NCBI GenBank assembly: GCA_002362385.1
Contig: DEUB01000001.1
Location: 1 to 47,867, forward strand
DNA from: Lachnospiraceae bacterium UBA3273
GTDB taxonomy: Bacteria > Bacillota > Clostridia > Lachnospirales > Lachnospiraceae
DNA: 47,867 nucleotides
Direction of reading: 5' to 3'
Part shown: positions 32,351 to 41,271 of the stretch, piece by piece
How the letters are laid out: each line of letters opens with the position of its first letter
How positions within the stretch are numbered: position 1 is the first letter of the stretch
Notes under the pieces: model-generated
Told to the model about the DNA's origin: nothing
What the model saw: only the letters and a program-made list of their open reading frames with translations
Database searches by the model: none
Made by a program: the position numbers and the translations under genes

Positions 32351-33829
32351 GTGAATACGGACATTGTTTTATCAGTTGAGAATCTGACTAAATATTATCC
32401 GGGCGTAGTAGCGCTAGACCATGTATCCTTTGGTATTAAAAGGGGCGAAGTACATGCCCTGCTTGGGGAAAATGGTGCCGGTAAATCCACTTTGATCAAA
32501 GCGGTTGCCGGCGCCATAGAGCCGGATGAAGGTCTGATCCATATCGGGAATGACAGCTATGGAAAGATTTCTCCTAAAGAATCGAGAGAACACAATATTG
32601 AAGTCATTTTTCAGGAATTTAATCTGGTGCCCACATTGACGGTAGCCGAAAATATTCTTCTTGGGGATAAACGCGGAAAGCTTGTTGACTTTAAACAGAT
32701 GAGGCGCATTGCAAAGGAACTTCTCAGTTCCCTGGGGATCAAAATAGATCCCGACAGGCTTGTGAGGGAGCTTACCCCGGCGCAGCAGGAGCTGGTCGAA
32801 ATATCGAAAGCAATAGCGAAGGACGTTAAGATCCTGATCATGGACGAGCCTACGGCGCCTCTTACCATGCATGAAACGGAGCTGCTCTTTAAGATCATCG
32901 AAAGGCTGAAAAAGGATGGCGTTACCATCATTTATATTTCCCACAGGATGGAGGAGATCTTTAAGATCTGCGACAGGGTAACGGTCATGAGAGACGGGAA
33001 ATATATACAGACCCTCGATATTGCAAAGACCGACAGGGAAGAATTGATACAGCTTATGGTAGGACGGAAGCTGGAGACGGATTATCCGGTCAGGGACTGC
33101 GTAAAGGATGAAACGGTTCTTGAGGTAGAGAATTTATCGGGCAACGGTGTTTCGGATATCAGTTTTTCCCTGAAAAAAGGAGAAATACTCGGCGTTGCCG
33201 GTCTGGTGGGAAGCGGAAGGACCGAGATCATCAGGGTCCTTTACGGAGCGGAACCGGCGGATGGCGGAAGCGTAAAGATAAACGGAGAAGCAGTCCATAT
33301 CAAAAGGGTTACCGATGCGATCCGCTTAGGCTTCGGATTGATCCCCGAGGACAGAAAAGCCCAGGGATTGTTTTTAAATATGGACATAAAATGGAATATC
33401 GTGTTTAACAACATCCGTGCCATATCAAAGCATGGGGTAGTGAGCGAGAAAAAAGAAAAAGAGACTGCGGATACCTATTGTAAAAAGTTGAGAATCAAGA
33501 CGCCTTCATTGAGCCAGAAAGCGGTAAATCTGTCGGGAGGAAACCAGCAGAAAGTGGTCTTGGCAAAGACTCTTGCCCAAAATGCCCGGATCGTTATTTT
33601 TGACGAGCCTACCCGGGGGATCGACGTAGGGGCTAAGCAGGAGATTTATCTTTTGATGAATGAAATGGTGGAAGCGGGAAAGTCCATAATCATGATTTCT
33701 TCGGATATGGAAGAGCTGCTTGGTATGAGCGACAGAATTGTTGTCCTATCTGAAGGAAAGCAGGCGGGAACTGTAGAAAAGGAAAATTTTAGTCAGGAAT
33801 ATATTCTGAATCTGGCTTCGGGAGAATAG
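32351..33829 (+). CDS. Ribose-type ABC transporter ATPase (double)
   Basis: The 492-aa protein has two fused ATPase domains as in RbsA/MglA. Domain 1: Walker A GENGAGKST, Walker B ILIMDEPTAPL, but a degenerate signature LTPAQQE. Domain 2: degenerate Walker A GLVGSGRTE, intact signature LSGGNQQK and Walker B IVIFDEPTRG. This split of function is normal for the family. It starts at a GTG 14 nt after the binding-protein operon's spacing site (ACGGAGG) and ends 10-16 nt before the permease gene. It energises import at the cytoplasmic face. Confidence 0.94.
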   Translation: MNTDIVLSVENLTKYYPGVVALDHVSFGIKRGEVHALLGENGAGKSTLIKAVAGAIEPDEGLIHIGNDSYGKISPKESREHNIEVIFQEFNLVPTLTVAENILLGDKRGKLVDFKQMRRIAKELLSSLGIKIDPDRLVRELTPAQQELVEISKAIAKDVKILIMDEPTAPLTMHETELLFKIIERLKKDGVTIIYISHRMEEIFKICDRVTVMRDGKYIQTLDIAKTDREELIQLMVGRKLETDYPVRDCVKDETVLEVENLSGNGVSDISFSLKKGEILGVAGLVGSGRTEIIRVLYGAEPADGGSVKINGEAVHIKRVTDAIRLGFGLIPEDRKAQGLFLNMDIKWNIVFNNIRAISKHGVVSEKKEKETADTYCKKLRIKTPSLSQKAVNLSGGNQQKVVLAKTLAQNARIVIFDEPTRGIDVGAKQEIYLLMNEMVEAGKSIIMISSDMEELLGMSDRIVVLSEGKQAGTVEKENFSQEYILNLASGE

Positions 33830-33845
33830 GAAGAGGAGAATGCAG

Positions 33846-34796
33846 ATGCGGGTAATATCATTTTATAAAAAGTGGGGGATTTATCTATTTCTTTTAGTGG
33901 AGGTCATTATTTTCACATTGCTGACCGATAACTTTTTTTCATGGAATAATATCATGAATATCATCAGGCAGTCGGCAATGTTGGGAATCGTGGTAGTAGG
34001 AGTCAGCTTCGTCATGATCTGCGGCGGCTGCGATCTGTCCGTGGGAGGACAGATGGCGGTAAACGGTATTGTTGCTGCGCTTCTCATGATCAGGCTGGGG
34101 CTTCATCCCTTTGCTGCCGCTTTGATCTCCATAGCGCTGGGTGTTATCATGGGAGCCGTTAACGGCGTGCTGGTGGTAAAGCTTAAGATCCAGCCGCTGG
34201 TGGTTACATTGGGAACCATGACCATTTTACAGGCAATTGCTTATATCGTTACAGGAGGAAAGCCTATCTACGGCCTTCCTGAGAGCTTTGGCATGCTGGG
34301 GCAGGGGTACATAGGACCCATACCGGTGCCGGTCATTCTTTTTGTTATCATAGCGTTGATTGCAAGTTTTGTTTTAAATAAAACCTATTTCGGAAGATAT
34401 ATTTATGCCACAGGGGGCAATGAGGAAACGGCAAGACTTGCGGGCGTAAACGTAAAACTTCTTCAGGTGGCTGTTTATGCGATTTGCGGCTTTGTGACTG
34501 CGATTTCATCCCTGATCATGCTCTCAAGGGTCAATTCGGCCCAGGCAGGCGCAGGTGCAACCTATGCCTTTGATTGTATGACGGCGGCGGTTTTAGGCGG
34601 CGTAAGCTTTTCGGGGGGAGAAGGAAAGGTAAGCGGTGCGGTCATCGGCGTTATCATCATAGCAGTTTTGGGCAATGCGCTGGTCTTAATGAATGTGAAT
34701 GAATATTATCAAAATGTGTTTAAAGGAATCCTGTTGATTTTTGCGGTGGCTTTAGATAATCTACAGATAAAGAACAAAAAACCTGCTTCGGAATAA
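33846..34796 (+). CDS. Ribose-type ABC transporter permease
   Basis: A 316-aa permease of the RbsC class with about 9-10 helices (VGVSFVMICGGCDLSVGGQM, GAVNGVLVVKLKIQPLVVTLG, YATGGNEETARLAGVNV, TAAVLGGVSFSGGEGKVSG). The conserved GGNEETARLAGVNV loop contacts the ATPase. The ATG at 33846 is favoured because GAGGAG sits 8 nt before it; an ATG two codons earlier is in frame. One permease gene is present, so it should act as a homodimer. Confidence 0.93.
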   Translation: MRVISFYKKWGIYLFLLVEVIIFTLLTDNFFSWNNIMNIIRQSAMLGIVVVGVSFVMICGGCDLSVGGQMAVNGIVAALLMIRLGLHPFAAALISIALGVIMGAVNGVLVVKLKIQPLVVTLGTMTILQAIAYIVTGGKPIYGLPESFGMLGQGYIGPIPVPVILFVIIALIASFVLNKTYFGRYIYATGGNEETARLAGVNVKLLQVAVYAICGFVTAISSLIMLSRVNSAQAGAGATYAFDCMTAAVLGGVSFSGGEGKVSGAVIGVIIIAVLGNALVLMNVNEYYQNVFKGILLIFAVALDNLQIKNKKPASE

Positions 34797-34811
34797 AAGG
34801 AGGCGTATGGA

Positions 34812-35609
34812 ATGTTATATACATGTAACGGACATTCGGCAGTTTTAAAAAGCTATATTACCTATTATGTCATTATTCCGCCTTATTACAAAAAGGATAC
34901 TTTAGGAGTTCCTCTTGACAAGATCTATCCCGGGAAAAGGAAACCCCTTTCGGTGTTGTACCTGTTTCACGGAGGAGTGGCGGATGCGTCCTGCTGGCTG
35001 CGATATACGGATATAGAAGCTTTGGCCGAGGAATTGGATATTGCCGTGGTCATGCCTAATGTGGGGAACAGTTACTATACGGACATGGTCCACGGACCGG
35101 CTTATTATATGTTCGTATCGGAAGAACTGCCAAGGATGGTGCGCTCCGTTTTTCCCATATCGGAGAAAAGAGAAGATAATTATACGGCGGGATTATCCAT
35201 GGGAGGTTACGGCGCATTAAAGGTGGCTTTACGCAATCCTGAGAAATATAAAGGAGCGGTTTCCTTATCGGGAGTTGTGGATATTATGGATCTTTTAACG
35301 TGCGGTCTGTATGAAGATCTCCTGGATCTGGATGCCATTTACGGAAAAGACAGGGAAAAGGTCAGGGGAAGTAAAGAAGATCTGTATTTCCTTACCAAAA
35401 AGCTCATTGATGAGAAAAAGCAGATACCCGATCTTTATCTTGCAGTAGGCCGTGAAGATTATTTCGCAAAAACAAATGAGGAATATGCAGATTATCTCAC
35501 GGGACTCGGAATAGAGCACTGCTTTGAGTTAGACGAAGGTAACCACGATTGGGATTTCTGGAATCCTCATTTAAGGCGGGGATTAAAATGGCTGTTAAAA
35601 AAGGGATAG
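34812..35609 (+). CDS. Alpha/beta-hydrolase esterase (esterase D / tributyrin esterase type)
   Basis: This 265-aa cytoplasmic hydrolase has the catalytic Ser129 in GLSMGG, with Asp216 (VGREDYF) and His245 (EGNHDWDFW) as likely partners. The oxyanion strand LYLFHGG (49-55) is also seen. The type includes tributyrin/feruloyl esterases and S-formylglutathione hydrolases. It has no signal peptide, so it acts on an imported ester. It starts 16 nt after the permease gene (AAGGAGG site), and its end is 6 nt from the second hydrolase start. Confidence 0.9.
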   Translation: MLYTCNGHSAVLKSYITYYVIIPPYYKKDTLGVPLDKIYPGKRKPLSVLYLFHGGVADASCWLRYTDIEALAEELDIAVVMPNVGNSYYTDMVHGPAYYMFVSEELPRMVRSVFPISEKREDNYTAGLSMGGYGALKVALRNPEKYKGAVSLSGVVDIMDLLTCGLYEDLLDLDAIYGKDREKVRGSKEDLYFLTKKLIDEKKQIPDLYLAVGREDYFAKTNEEYADYLTGLGIEHCFELDEGNHDWDFWNPHLRRGLKWLLKKG

Positions 35610-35614
35610 GATTT

Positions 35615-37318
35615 ATGGACAGGTGCAAGGAACTGCTTGATGAATTGAATAAAGAGGTTTCCGGCATAAGGCCGAAGGAATATGAGGTTATAGAAAAGAA
35701 GACGTTTATGGTGCCCATGGAAGACGGGAAAAAGCTGTATACCAGAATATTTTTCCCGGAGGGCATCAAGAAGGGAACCCTTACCTTTCAAAGGTCGTGC
35801 TATGAATTTCAGGTTCCGGTTTTTGAGTGGATGGCACTAAAGATGGCTGAAAGAGGCTTTATTTCCGGATACCAGCTGTGCAGGGGGATAGGCGCTTCCG
35901 AAGGGGAGTGGGAACCCTTTGCCAATGAAAGACGTGACGGGATCTGTACATTAAACTGGCTGCAGGAACAGGATTTTGCCGATCAGATAGGGCTGTACGG
36001 GCTTTCCTATGGGGGATATGCGTGGTGGCTTACGGCGGATGCGCTTCCACCCAAAGTAAAGACGATGGTAATTGCCCAGGCGGGCATCGACAGATACCGT
36101 TCCATTTATGAGGGAGGGTGTTTCAGGCATGATGTTTATACGGCATGGGCTATTGAAAATGCAGGCTTTGACCTGGCAGAAAATTATCCCCGCTGCTGTC
36201 AGTACAGACCCTTTCTTGAAATGGATGAAGCTTTTCTCGGGAAAAAACTGCCATGGTTTCGGGAATGGCTTTTACATCCCGACGAAGAGGATGAGTATTG
36301 GAGAAAGGGCGTATGGGGACCGTTAAAGGAAGTGGCGGAAAAGATCACGGTACCGGTGTGCCTTTTGGGAGGATGGTATGACCATCATCTGGAAGGGATG
36401 TTCTATGCGTGGAACCATTTAAGGGATGATGTGAAAGCGGAGAGTTCCTTCTTGATCGGCCCGTGGATCCACGGACTGCAAAATTGCATAGACGCTTACC
36501 CTGTCAATGACCATGAGCATGACAGCATCTTTGGTTTTAATGAGGCTTTCCGGCATATGGACAGTTTTTTTAATGATGACAAAAAGACTGTAAAAGGACT
36601 GCAGGGTTATGTCATAGGGGCGGATCGATGGGTAAAGGAAGAAAATATCCGCATTTGTGATAAAAGGGAGATACGGATGAAATATCATGATATATCCGTC
36701 GATGGGAGAAAGCGCGGCAGTGTATTTATCCATGATCCTGACCGTCCCATAGAAGCCGTGGGCGGGGAATCCATGCTTTATGCGCCGCCTTTATTAAGGG
36801 GCGTCCGAAAGCAGGTTTCGGGAGCCTTCGCACAAAAAGACGACAGGATCCTTTCCTTTTATTCGGACGTTTTAGGACAGAAATTGACGGCTGCCGGGAG
36901 CATCAGGGTGGTTTTGGATGTGACATCCGACGTCCCTGATACGGCTGTTGTAGTTAAGCTTATGGAGGAATTTGAAGACGGGACGGCATATAACATAAGA
37001 GGGGGAGCTTCTACGATCGGTTACAGGAATGGGGCCGGAAAGCGGATGGAGGATTATGTTCCGGGTAAGGTCGTGTTTATGAAATTCGACTTATGGCCTG
37101 TTATGTGGACTTTTCAAAAGGGCTCCCGCATAAGGCTTGATATATCCTCCAGTCATTTTCCCGAATATCATGTGCATACCAACACCAAAGGATTATGGGC
37201 GGTTCAGGATAAAACCAGGATAGCGGTAAACCGGGTAGACCCGGAAAGTGTTTACCTGCTGCTTCCTGTGGGAGAGCCTGCCAATGAGGATCAGCCGGCA
37301 ATATCCTTACGGTCATAG
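35615..37318 (+). CDS. CocE/NonD family serine hydrolase
   Basis: The protein (567 aa from ATG 35615) is a CocE/NonD-type hydrolase: alpha/beta-hydrolase domain with Ser131 in LYGLSYGGYAWW, an inserted cap domain, Asp in LLGGWYDHHLEG and His in GPWIHG, followed by a C-terminal jelly-roll (about 380-560). Family members include cocaine esterase, glutaryl-7-ACA acylase and X-Pro peptidases. The frame is open from 35549, but an AAGGGATAGG-like site favours 35615, just after the upstream stop. No signal peptide. As the last operon gene it overlaps the convergent ABC permease gene by 28 nt. The substrate is unknown. Confidence 0.9.
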   Translation: MDRCKELLDELNKEVSGIRPKEYEVIEKKTFMVPMEDGKKLYTRIFFPEGIKKGTLTFQRSCYEFQVPVFEWMALKMAERGFISGYQLCRGIGASEGEWEPFANERRDGICTLNWLQEQDFADQIGLYGLSYGGYAWWLTADALPPKVKTMVIAQAGIDRYRSIYEGGCFRHDVYTAWAIENAGFDLAENYPRCCQYRPFLEMDEAFLGKKLPWFREWLLHPDEEDEYWRKGVWGPLKEVAEKITVPVCLLGGWYDHHLEGMFYAWNHLRDDVKAESSFLIGPWIHGLQNCIDAYPVNDHEHDSIFGFNEAFRHMDSFFNDDKKTVKGLQGYVIGADRWVKEENIRICDKREIRMKYHDISVDGRKRGSVFIHDPDRPIEAVGGESMLYAPPLLRGVRKQVSGAFAQKDDRILSFYSDVLGQKLTAAGSIRVVLDVTSDVPDTAVVVKLMEEFEDGTAYNIRGGASTIGYRNGAGKRMEDYVPGKVVFMKFDLWPVMWTFQKGSRIRLDISSSHFPEYHVHTNTKGLWAVQDKTRIAVNRVDPESVYLLLPVGEPANEDQPAISLRS

Positions 37319-38079
37319 TGATAGAAAGCAAGTCCTATTCCCAACAACGCACAGACCATGCCGGGAAGGATATAGGACGGATCCAGGGAAACTTCCGATA
37401 AAATACCGGCGGAATCCGCATAGGAAAAGGGCGTTATATATTTCAGAAAATCCGCCTGCTCGCTGATATTGGCAATCAGGTTCAAAAAATAGAATACGGC
37501 GGCAAGGCCTAACCCGATGCCTAAGTTTCCCCTGCGGATGAAAGCGGAAATCCCGAAGCAGACGGCGCTTATCTGAAATTGCAGCAGAAAGTAAGCGAAG
37601 TGGAGAAGGGCAAATTCTTTTAAGGGAAGTTCTTCTCCGATTGCTGCAAAAGAAATAACGGATATCAGGATGATCACAATATTCATCAGGAAAAGCTGTG
37701 TTATGATAGAGGCCAGCTTTTCAAAAACAACGCGGGTCCGGCTTACGGGATGGGTCAGAAGAAATTCCGCCGTATGGTTTTTTTCTTCGTTGGCGAGGGC
37801 GGATATGCCTAAAAGCCCTGCAAAAAACGCCCCTCCAAGGCCTAAGATATTACCGCATTCAATTCCGTAAAAGCCCATAATTTCCCCCAGGCTTATTTTA
37901 TCCATGCCAAAGGCTGCGGTAAAACTGCCCATGGAAGAAAACATATCGCTTACGGAATCGGTCTTTCCTTTCATTTCAGGAAACATCATCATACAGATGA
38001 AGACCATAAAACCGATAGAGAGGGTCCAGATTAAAAGTGAAAGCTTTCCGCGTTTCAATTCTTGATTTAATATAGTCAT
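37291..38079 (-). CDS. ABC-2 type exporter permease
   Basis: A 262-aa membrane protein with about six helices (LLIWTLSIGFMVFICMMMFP at the start), of the ABC-2 exporter permease type; the ANEEKNHTAEFLLTHPVSRTRVV loop is typical of the family. It is encoded with its ATPase and a TetR regulator; the ATPase stop overlaps its ATG (ATGA). GAGGTAA is 7 nt upstream of the start. Its 3' end overlaps the CocE gene, which runs the other way, by 28 nt. It probably exports a toxic compound or antibiotic. Confidence 0.87.
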   Translation of the reverse strand: MTILNQELKRGKLSLLIWTLSIGFMVFICMMMFPEMKGKTDSVSDMFSSMGSFTAAFGMDKISLGEIMGFYGIECGNILGLGGAFFAGLLGISALANEEKNHTAEFLLTHPVSRTRVVFEKLASIITQLFLMNIVIILISVISFAAIGEELPLKEFALLHFAYFLLQFQISAVCFGISAFIRRGNLGIGLGLAAVFYFLNLIANISEQADFLKYITPFSYADSAGILSEVSLDPSYILPGMVCALLGIGLAFYHYDRKDIAG

Positions 38080-38960
38080 AATACATTTACCTCGTTTTGA
38101 TAAAAGTGCATAAATATTTCTTCCAGATCCGGTTCCGTAATGGTCAGGTCTTTTAAGGGAAGAGTGGAAAGCTCTGAAAGAAGCTCTTGTATATTTCCCT
38201 GGAACAGGAAGCTTACGGAATCATCTCCCGGCACGACATCTTTAACGCCGTCTATGCGGGGAGCTTCTGTAGTTCCGTTTAAAGTGACCCGCCTGGCGTT
38301 TGTGCCTGCGGATAAGGCTTCCACCGTATCTGAGGCAATGAGCCTTCCTTCCCGGATAATGGCAGCCCGGCTGCAATAGCGGGAGATTTCCGATAAAACG
38401 TGGGAGGACAAAAAGATGGTGGCTCCTTCCTTGTGACGTTCTTTCAAAATGGTAAAGAATTCCTTCTGCATCAAAGGGTCCAGCCCGCTTGTGGGTTCAT
38501 CCAGGATACAAAGCATTGGGTCATGCTGCAGGGCGCAGACAATACTGACTTTCTTTCGGTTACCCAGGGATAACTCATCTACCTTTTTCTTAATATCCAG
38601 CTGCAGACGGTCACAAAGCTCCTTTGCCTTTATACGGCAATCCTTTTTGTGCATGGAAGCCGACATCCCTATGATGTCCGACACCTTCATACCGCTGTAG
38701 AACATGGCTTCCGAGGGCATATATCCGATCCTTGAGAGAATGGCTTCCTTTTCGCTCACGATATCCATGTCAAAAATCCGGGCGCTGCCTGAGGTAGGTT
38801 TGATCAGTCCCAAGAGGGTGCGGATGGTAGTGCTTTTTCCGGCGCCGTTAGGACCGATGAATCCAAAAATCTCCCCTTCCCGGACATTGAGATTGAGGTC
38901 AATGATGCCCCGGGCTTTTCCGTAATATTTGGTCAGGTTGTGGGTGCTTATGATATTCAT
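38076..38960 (-). CDS. ABC transporter ATPase (exporter)
   Basis: A 294-aa ATPase with Walker A GPNGAGKSTT, signature LSLGNRKKVS, Walker B LCILDEPTSGLDP and switch His in SSHVLSEI. The C-terminal extension (about 215-294) is typical of drug-export ATPases of the CcmA/DrrA type. Its ATG overlaps the TetR stop by 4 nt and its stop overlaps the permease start by 4 nt, so the three genes are translationally coupled. Confidence 0.94.
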   Translation of the reverse strand: MNIISTHNLTKYYGKARGIIDLNLNVREGEIFGFIGPNGAGKSTTIRTLLGLIKPTSGSARIFDMDIVSEKEAILSRIGYMPSEAMFYSGMKVSDIIGMSASMHKKDCRIKAKELCDRLQLDIKKKVDELSLGNRKKVSIVCALQHDPMLCILDEPTSGLDPLMQKEFFTILKERHKEGATIFLSSHVLSEISRYCSRAAIIREGRLIASDTVEALSAGTNARRVTLNGTTEAPRIDGVKDVVPGDDSVSFLFQGNIQELLSELSTLPLKDLTITEPDLEEIFMHFYQNEVNVL

Positions 38961-39574
38961 AGAAGTTCTCCTTTACAATAAGCCGTTTTCCAAAGCTCTA
39001 TGACTTTGGAAAAATCCTCCTTCAGTTTATCCGCATCTATGCGGCCGTTTTTGTGTGCATCCATCATATAGCCTTCCGCTGCCCAGTACATTTCACGCAC
39101 CATGGTTTCAAAATCGATTTCCGGGCGGAAAATGGAAGGATCGATAAGGCCCAGGGCAGAAGCGGAGTAGAGACCGCGCTTTTTCTCATAATCCTCGTGA
39201 ATGGCTTTGTAGATCTCCGGTTCCGTTTCATAGAAGGCTCTCACGGTAAAAGCGGTCAGATCAGGGTAACTTTCTATGATCCTGCATTTGCCGTCAAGTC
39301 CCCGCTTAAGCATTTCAAAAAAGTCCGGGGTATCATAGGCGCCGTATTCCTTTAAATAAGCCTGGGTAAGGCGGGAAACCTCTTCCCAGAGAAACATATA
39401 TAATTCCATTTTATTGCGAAAATAGAAAAACAGCAGGGATTTGCTGATGCCCGCTTCCGCAGCGATCTCATTCATGGGACTTTTTTTATAAGTGTTCCTG
39501 GAAAATACCCTGTATCCCGCATTGATGATGCGGATCTGTTTTTCCTTGGGCAGGTCGTAAAATTTTTCGTTCAT
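38957..39574 (-). CDS. TetR family regulator
   Basis: A 206-aa TetR-type regulator with the HTH at about 10-55 (IRIINAGYRVFSRNTYKKSP, NEIAAEAGISKSLLFFYFRNK) and an all-helical ligand domain. It starts the operon with the ABC exporter genes and most likely represses it until an exported compound binds. The ATG at 39574 has GGGAG 11 nt upstream; the frame also opens at a TTG (39616) without a ribosome site. Confidence 0.92.
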   Translation of the reverse strand: MNEKFYDLPKEKQIRIINAGYRVFSRNTYKKSPMNEIAAEAGISKSLLFFYFRNKMELYMFLWEEVSRLTQAYLKEYGAYDTPDFFEMLKRGLDGKCRIIESYPDLTAFTVRAFYETEPEIYKAIHEDYEKKRGLYSASALGLIDPSIFRPEIDFETMVREMYWAAEGYMMDAHKNGRIDADKLKEDFSKVIELWKTAYCKGELL

Positions 39575-39666
39575 AAAGGTCAAATCTCCCTGATGGGTAA
39601 ACGGATCGTTCGGCAAAAGCCGGAAATCGTTTATTATGTGCTATGGTTTTTTCGTATGTTACTGGC

Positions 39667-39695
39667 ATTATAAGCCTGTTGACCGTTTTTGAGAA
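39667..39695 (-). promoter_or_regulatory. Promoter of the TetR/ABC exporter operon
   Basis: On the minus strand TTCTCA (39695-39690), a 17-bp spacer and TATAAT (39672-39667) precede the TetR start by about 90 nt. The -35 is weak. No clear TetR palindrome was recognised. Confidence 0.45.
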
Positions 39696-39803
39696 GGGGG
39701 GGAAACGATTAACAGAAATATTGTAAAGCTCCATACTAAAGTTTTAACAGCAATCATCCGATATACTTAATAACAAAACAAAAAATACATAATATAAGCT
39801 TCC

Positions 39804-39846
39804 AAGCCCTGTGGATTTGTTCCAAAACAGATTTATGGGGCTTTTT
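39804..39846 (+). terminator. Orphan terminator-like hairpin
   Basis: AAGCCC (39804-39809) pairs with GGGCTT (39838-39843), with an inner stem ATTTGTT/AACAGAT (39815-39821, 39826-39832) and a T-run (39842-39846). No plus-strand gene lies upstream in the 323-nt gap 39575-39896, so it may end a small RNA or a leader transcript of yqeG. TACAAT at 39865-39870 is a likely -10 for yqeG itself. Confidence 0.5.
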
Positions 39847-39896
39847 CAATTGTGCAATTTGTGATACAATGAGCGTTAGCGAGAAAGGAGCTTCCT

Positions 39897-40409
39897 ATGT
39901 TTCAATGCTTTTATCCCGATATATGGCTGGATTCCACTTATGAAATTGATTTCGAGAAAATGAGAAAAAAGGGCATTCGCGCCCTGATCTTTGACATAGA
40001 CAATACGCTGGTCCCTCACGGGGCGCCGGCGGACGACCGTGCCATTGCACTGTTTAGAAAGCTTCACGGGCTGGGATTTTCCATGATGTTATTATCCAAC
40101 AACAAGGAGCCCAGGGTAAAATCCTTTTGTGATGCGGTGGAAGGAGCGGCTTATATCCACAAAGCGGGAAAGCCGGGAAGAAAAAGCTATGAGCGGGCTA
40201 TGGAGTTGATGGGATCCGACCAAAAGAGCACGGTATTTATCGGCGACCAGCTTTTTACGGACGTGTGGGGAGCGAAGCGCTGTGGGATATACAGCATTCT
40301 GGTAAAGCCTATTGATAAAAAAGAAGAGATCCAGATCGTACTGAAGCGTTATCTGGAAAAAATCGTATTGTTTTTTTACAGACGGAGGAATTATAATGCT
40401 ACAGATTAA
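39897..40409 (+). CDS. yqeG: YqeG-family HAD phosphatase
   Basis: A 170-aa HAD-superfamily subclass IIIA phosphatase. Motif I is FDIDNTLVPHG (both Asp present), motif II is LLSNN, motif III Lys is in KAGKPG, and motif IV is FIGDQLFTDVWG. YqeG is conserved in Firmicutes, usually next to shikimate genes or the ribosome-linked YqeH, and its substrate is not settled. It overlaps aroE by 14 nt. GAAAGGAG precedes the ATG. Confidence 0.9.
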   Translation: MFQCFYPDIWLDSTYEIDFEKMRKKGIRALIFDIDNTLVPHGAPADDRAIALFRKLHGLGFSMMLLSNNKEPRVKSFCDAVEGAAYIHKAGKPGRKSYERAMELMGSDQKSTVFIGDQLFTDVWGAKRCGIYSILVKPIDKKEEIQIVLKRYLEKIVLFFYRRRNYNATD

Positions 40410-41271
40410 CGGGAAAACCAAGACCTGCGGACTGATCGGCTGTCCGGTGGAGCATACGCTGTCTCCCCTGATACATAATACCCTTTCGGAGCATATGGGA
40501 CTAAATATGGTTTATGTTCCTTTTCATGTGGAGCGTGAAAATGTGGAAGCGGCCCTAAGGGGCGCCCATGCACTTTCCGTCGGCGGTTTAAACGTAACGG
40601 TTCCCCATAAAAGCGCGGTCATTCCCTATTTAAAGGAAATCGATCCTCTGGCGGAAAAGATCGGGGCGGTCAATACCCTGGTCCCCGTAGAGGGAGGATA
40701 CAAAGGATATAACACGGATATGACGGGACTTCAGCGCGCCATGGAAAGCGAGGGTATCGCCATTGCCGGTAAAGAGGCGATCCTTTTGGGAGCGGGCGGC
40801 GCTTCCCGGGCGGTGGCCTTTATGCTGACGGCTAAAGGGGCGGAAAAGGTGTATATGTTGAACCGTTCGCAGGATAAGGCGCAGATGGTGGCAGGAGAGG
40901 TCAATAAAGCCATGGGCTGTGAGAAGGTCATCGCCATGTCTCTTGAGGGGTATAAAGAACTGACCGGTAAAAAGTATCTCTGCATCCAAGGGACCAGCGT
41001 AGGGCTTTATCCCGACTGCAGGAGAGCGGTCATTGAGGATGAGGCGTTTTATGAGCTGGTGGAAGTGGCGGTGGATTTAATTTACAAACCGGCAGAGACA
41101 AGGTTCATGAGCCTTTGTAAGGCGGCGGGGGCCAAAGCTTATAACGGACTTAAAATGCTGCTTTATCAAGGCATTATCGCATATGAATTATGGAATGACG
41201 TGCAGGTTTCTGATGAGCTTGCCGAAAAAATTTACGAAATGATGAAGGAAGAGACGAAGATTGAAGGATAA
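40396..41271 (+). CDS. aroE: Shikimate dehydrogenase
   Basis: The 291-aa enzyme reduces 3-dehydroshikimate to shikimate with NADPH. Seen: IGCPVEHTLSPLIHN (substrate loop, with Thr in place of the usual first Ser), LNVTVPHK with the catalytic Lys, NTDMTG with the catalytic Asp, and the NADP loop GAGGASRA. It lies between yqeG and aroK, overlapping both, in a compact aromatic-amino-acid operon. AcGGAGG lies 8 nt before the start. Confidence 0.95.
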   Translation: MLQINGKTKTCGLIGCPVEHTLSPLIHNTLSEHMGLNMVYVPFHVERENVEAALRGAHALSVGGLNVTVPHKSAVIPYLKEIDPLAEKIGAVNTLVPVEGGYKGYNTDMTGLQRAMESEGIAIAGKEAILLGAGGASRAVAFMLTAKGAEKVYMLNRSQDKAQMVAGEVNKAMGCEKVIAMSLEGYKELTGKKYLCIQGTSVGLYPDCRRAVIEDEAFYELVEVAVDLIYKPAETRFMSLCKAAGAKAYNGLKMLLYQGIIAYELWNDVQVSDELAEKIYEMMKEETKIEG

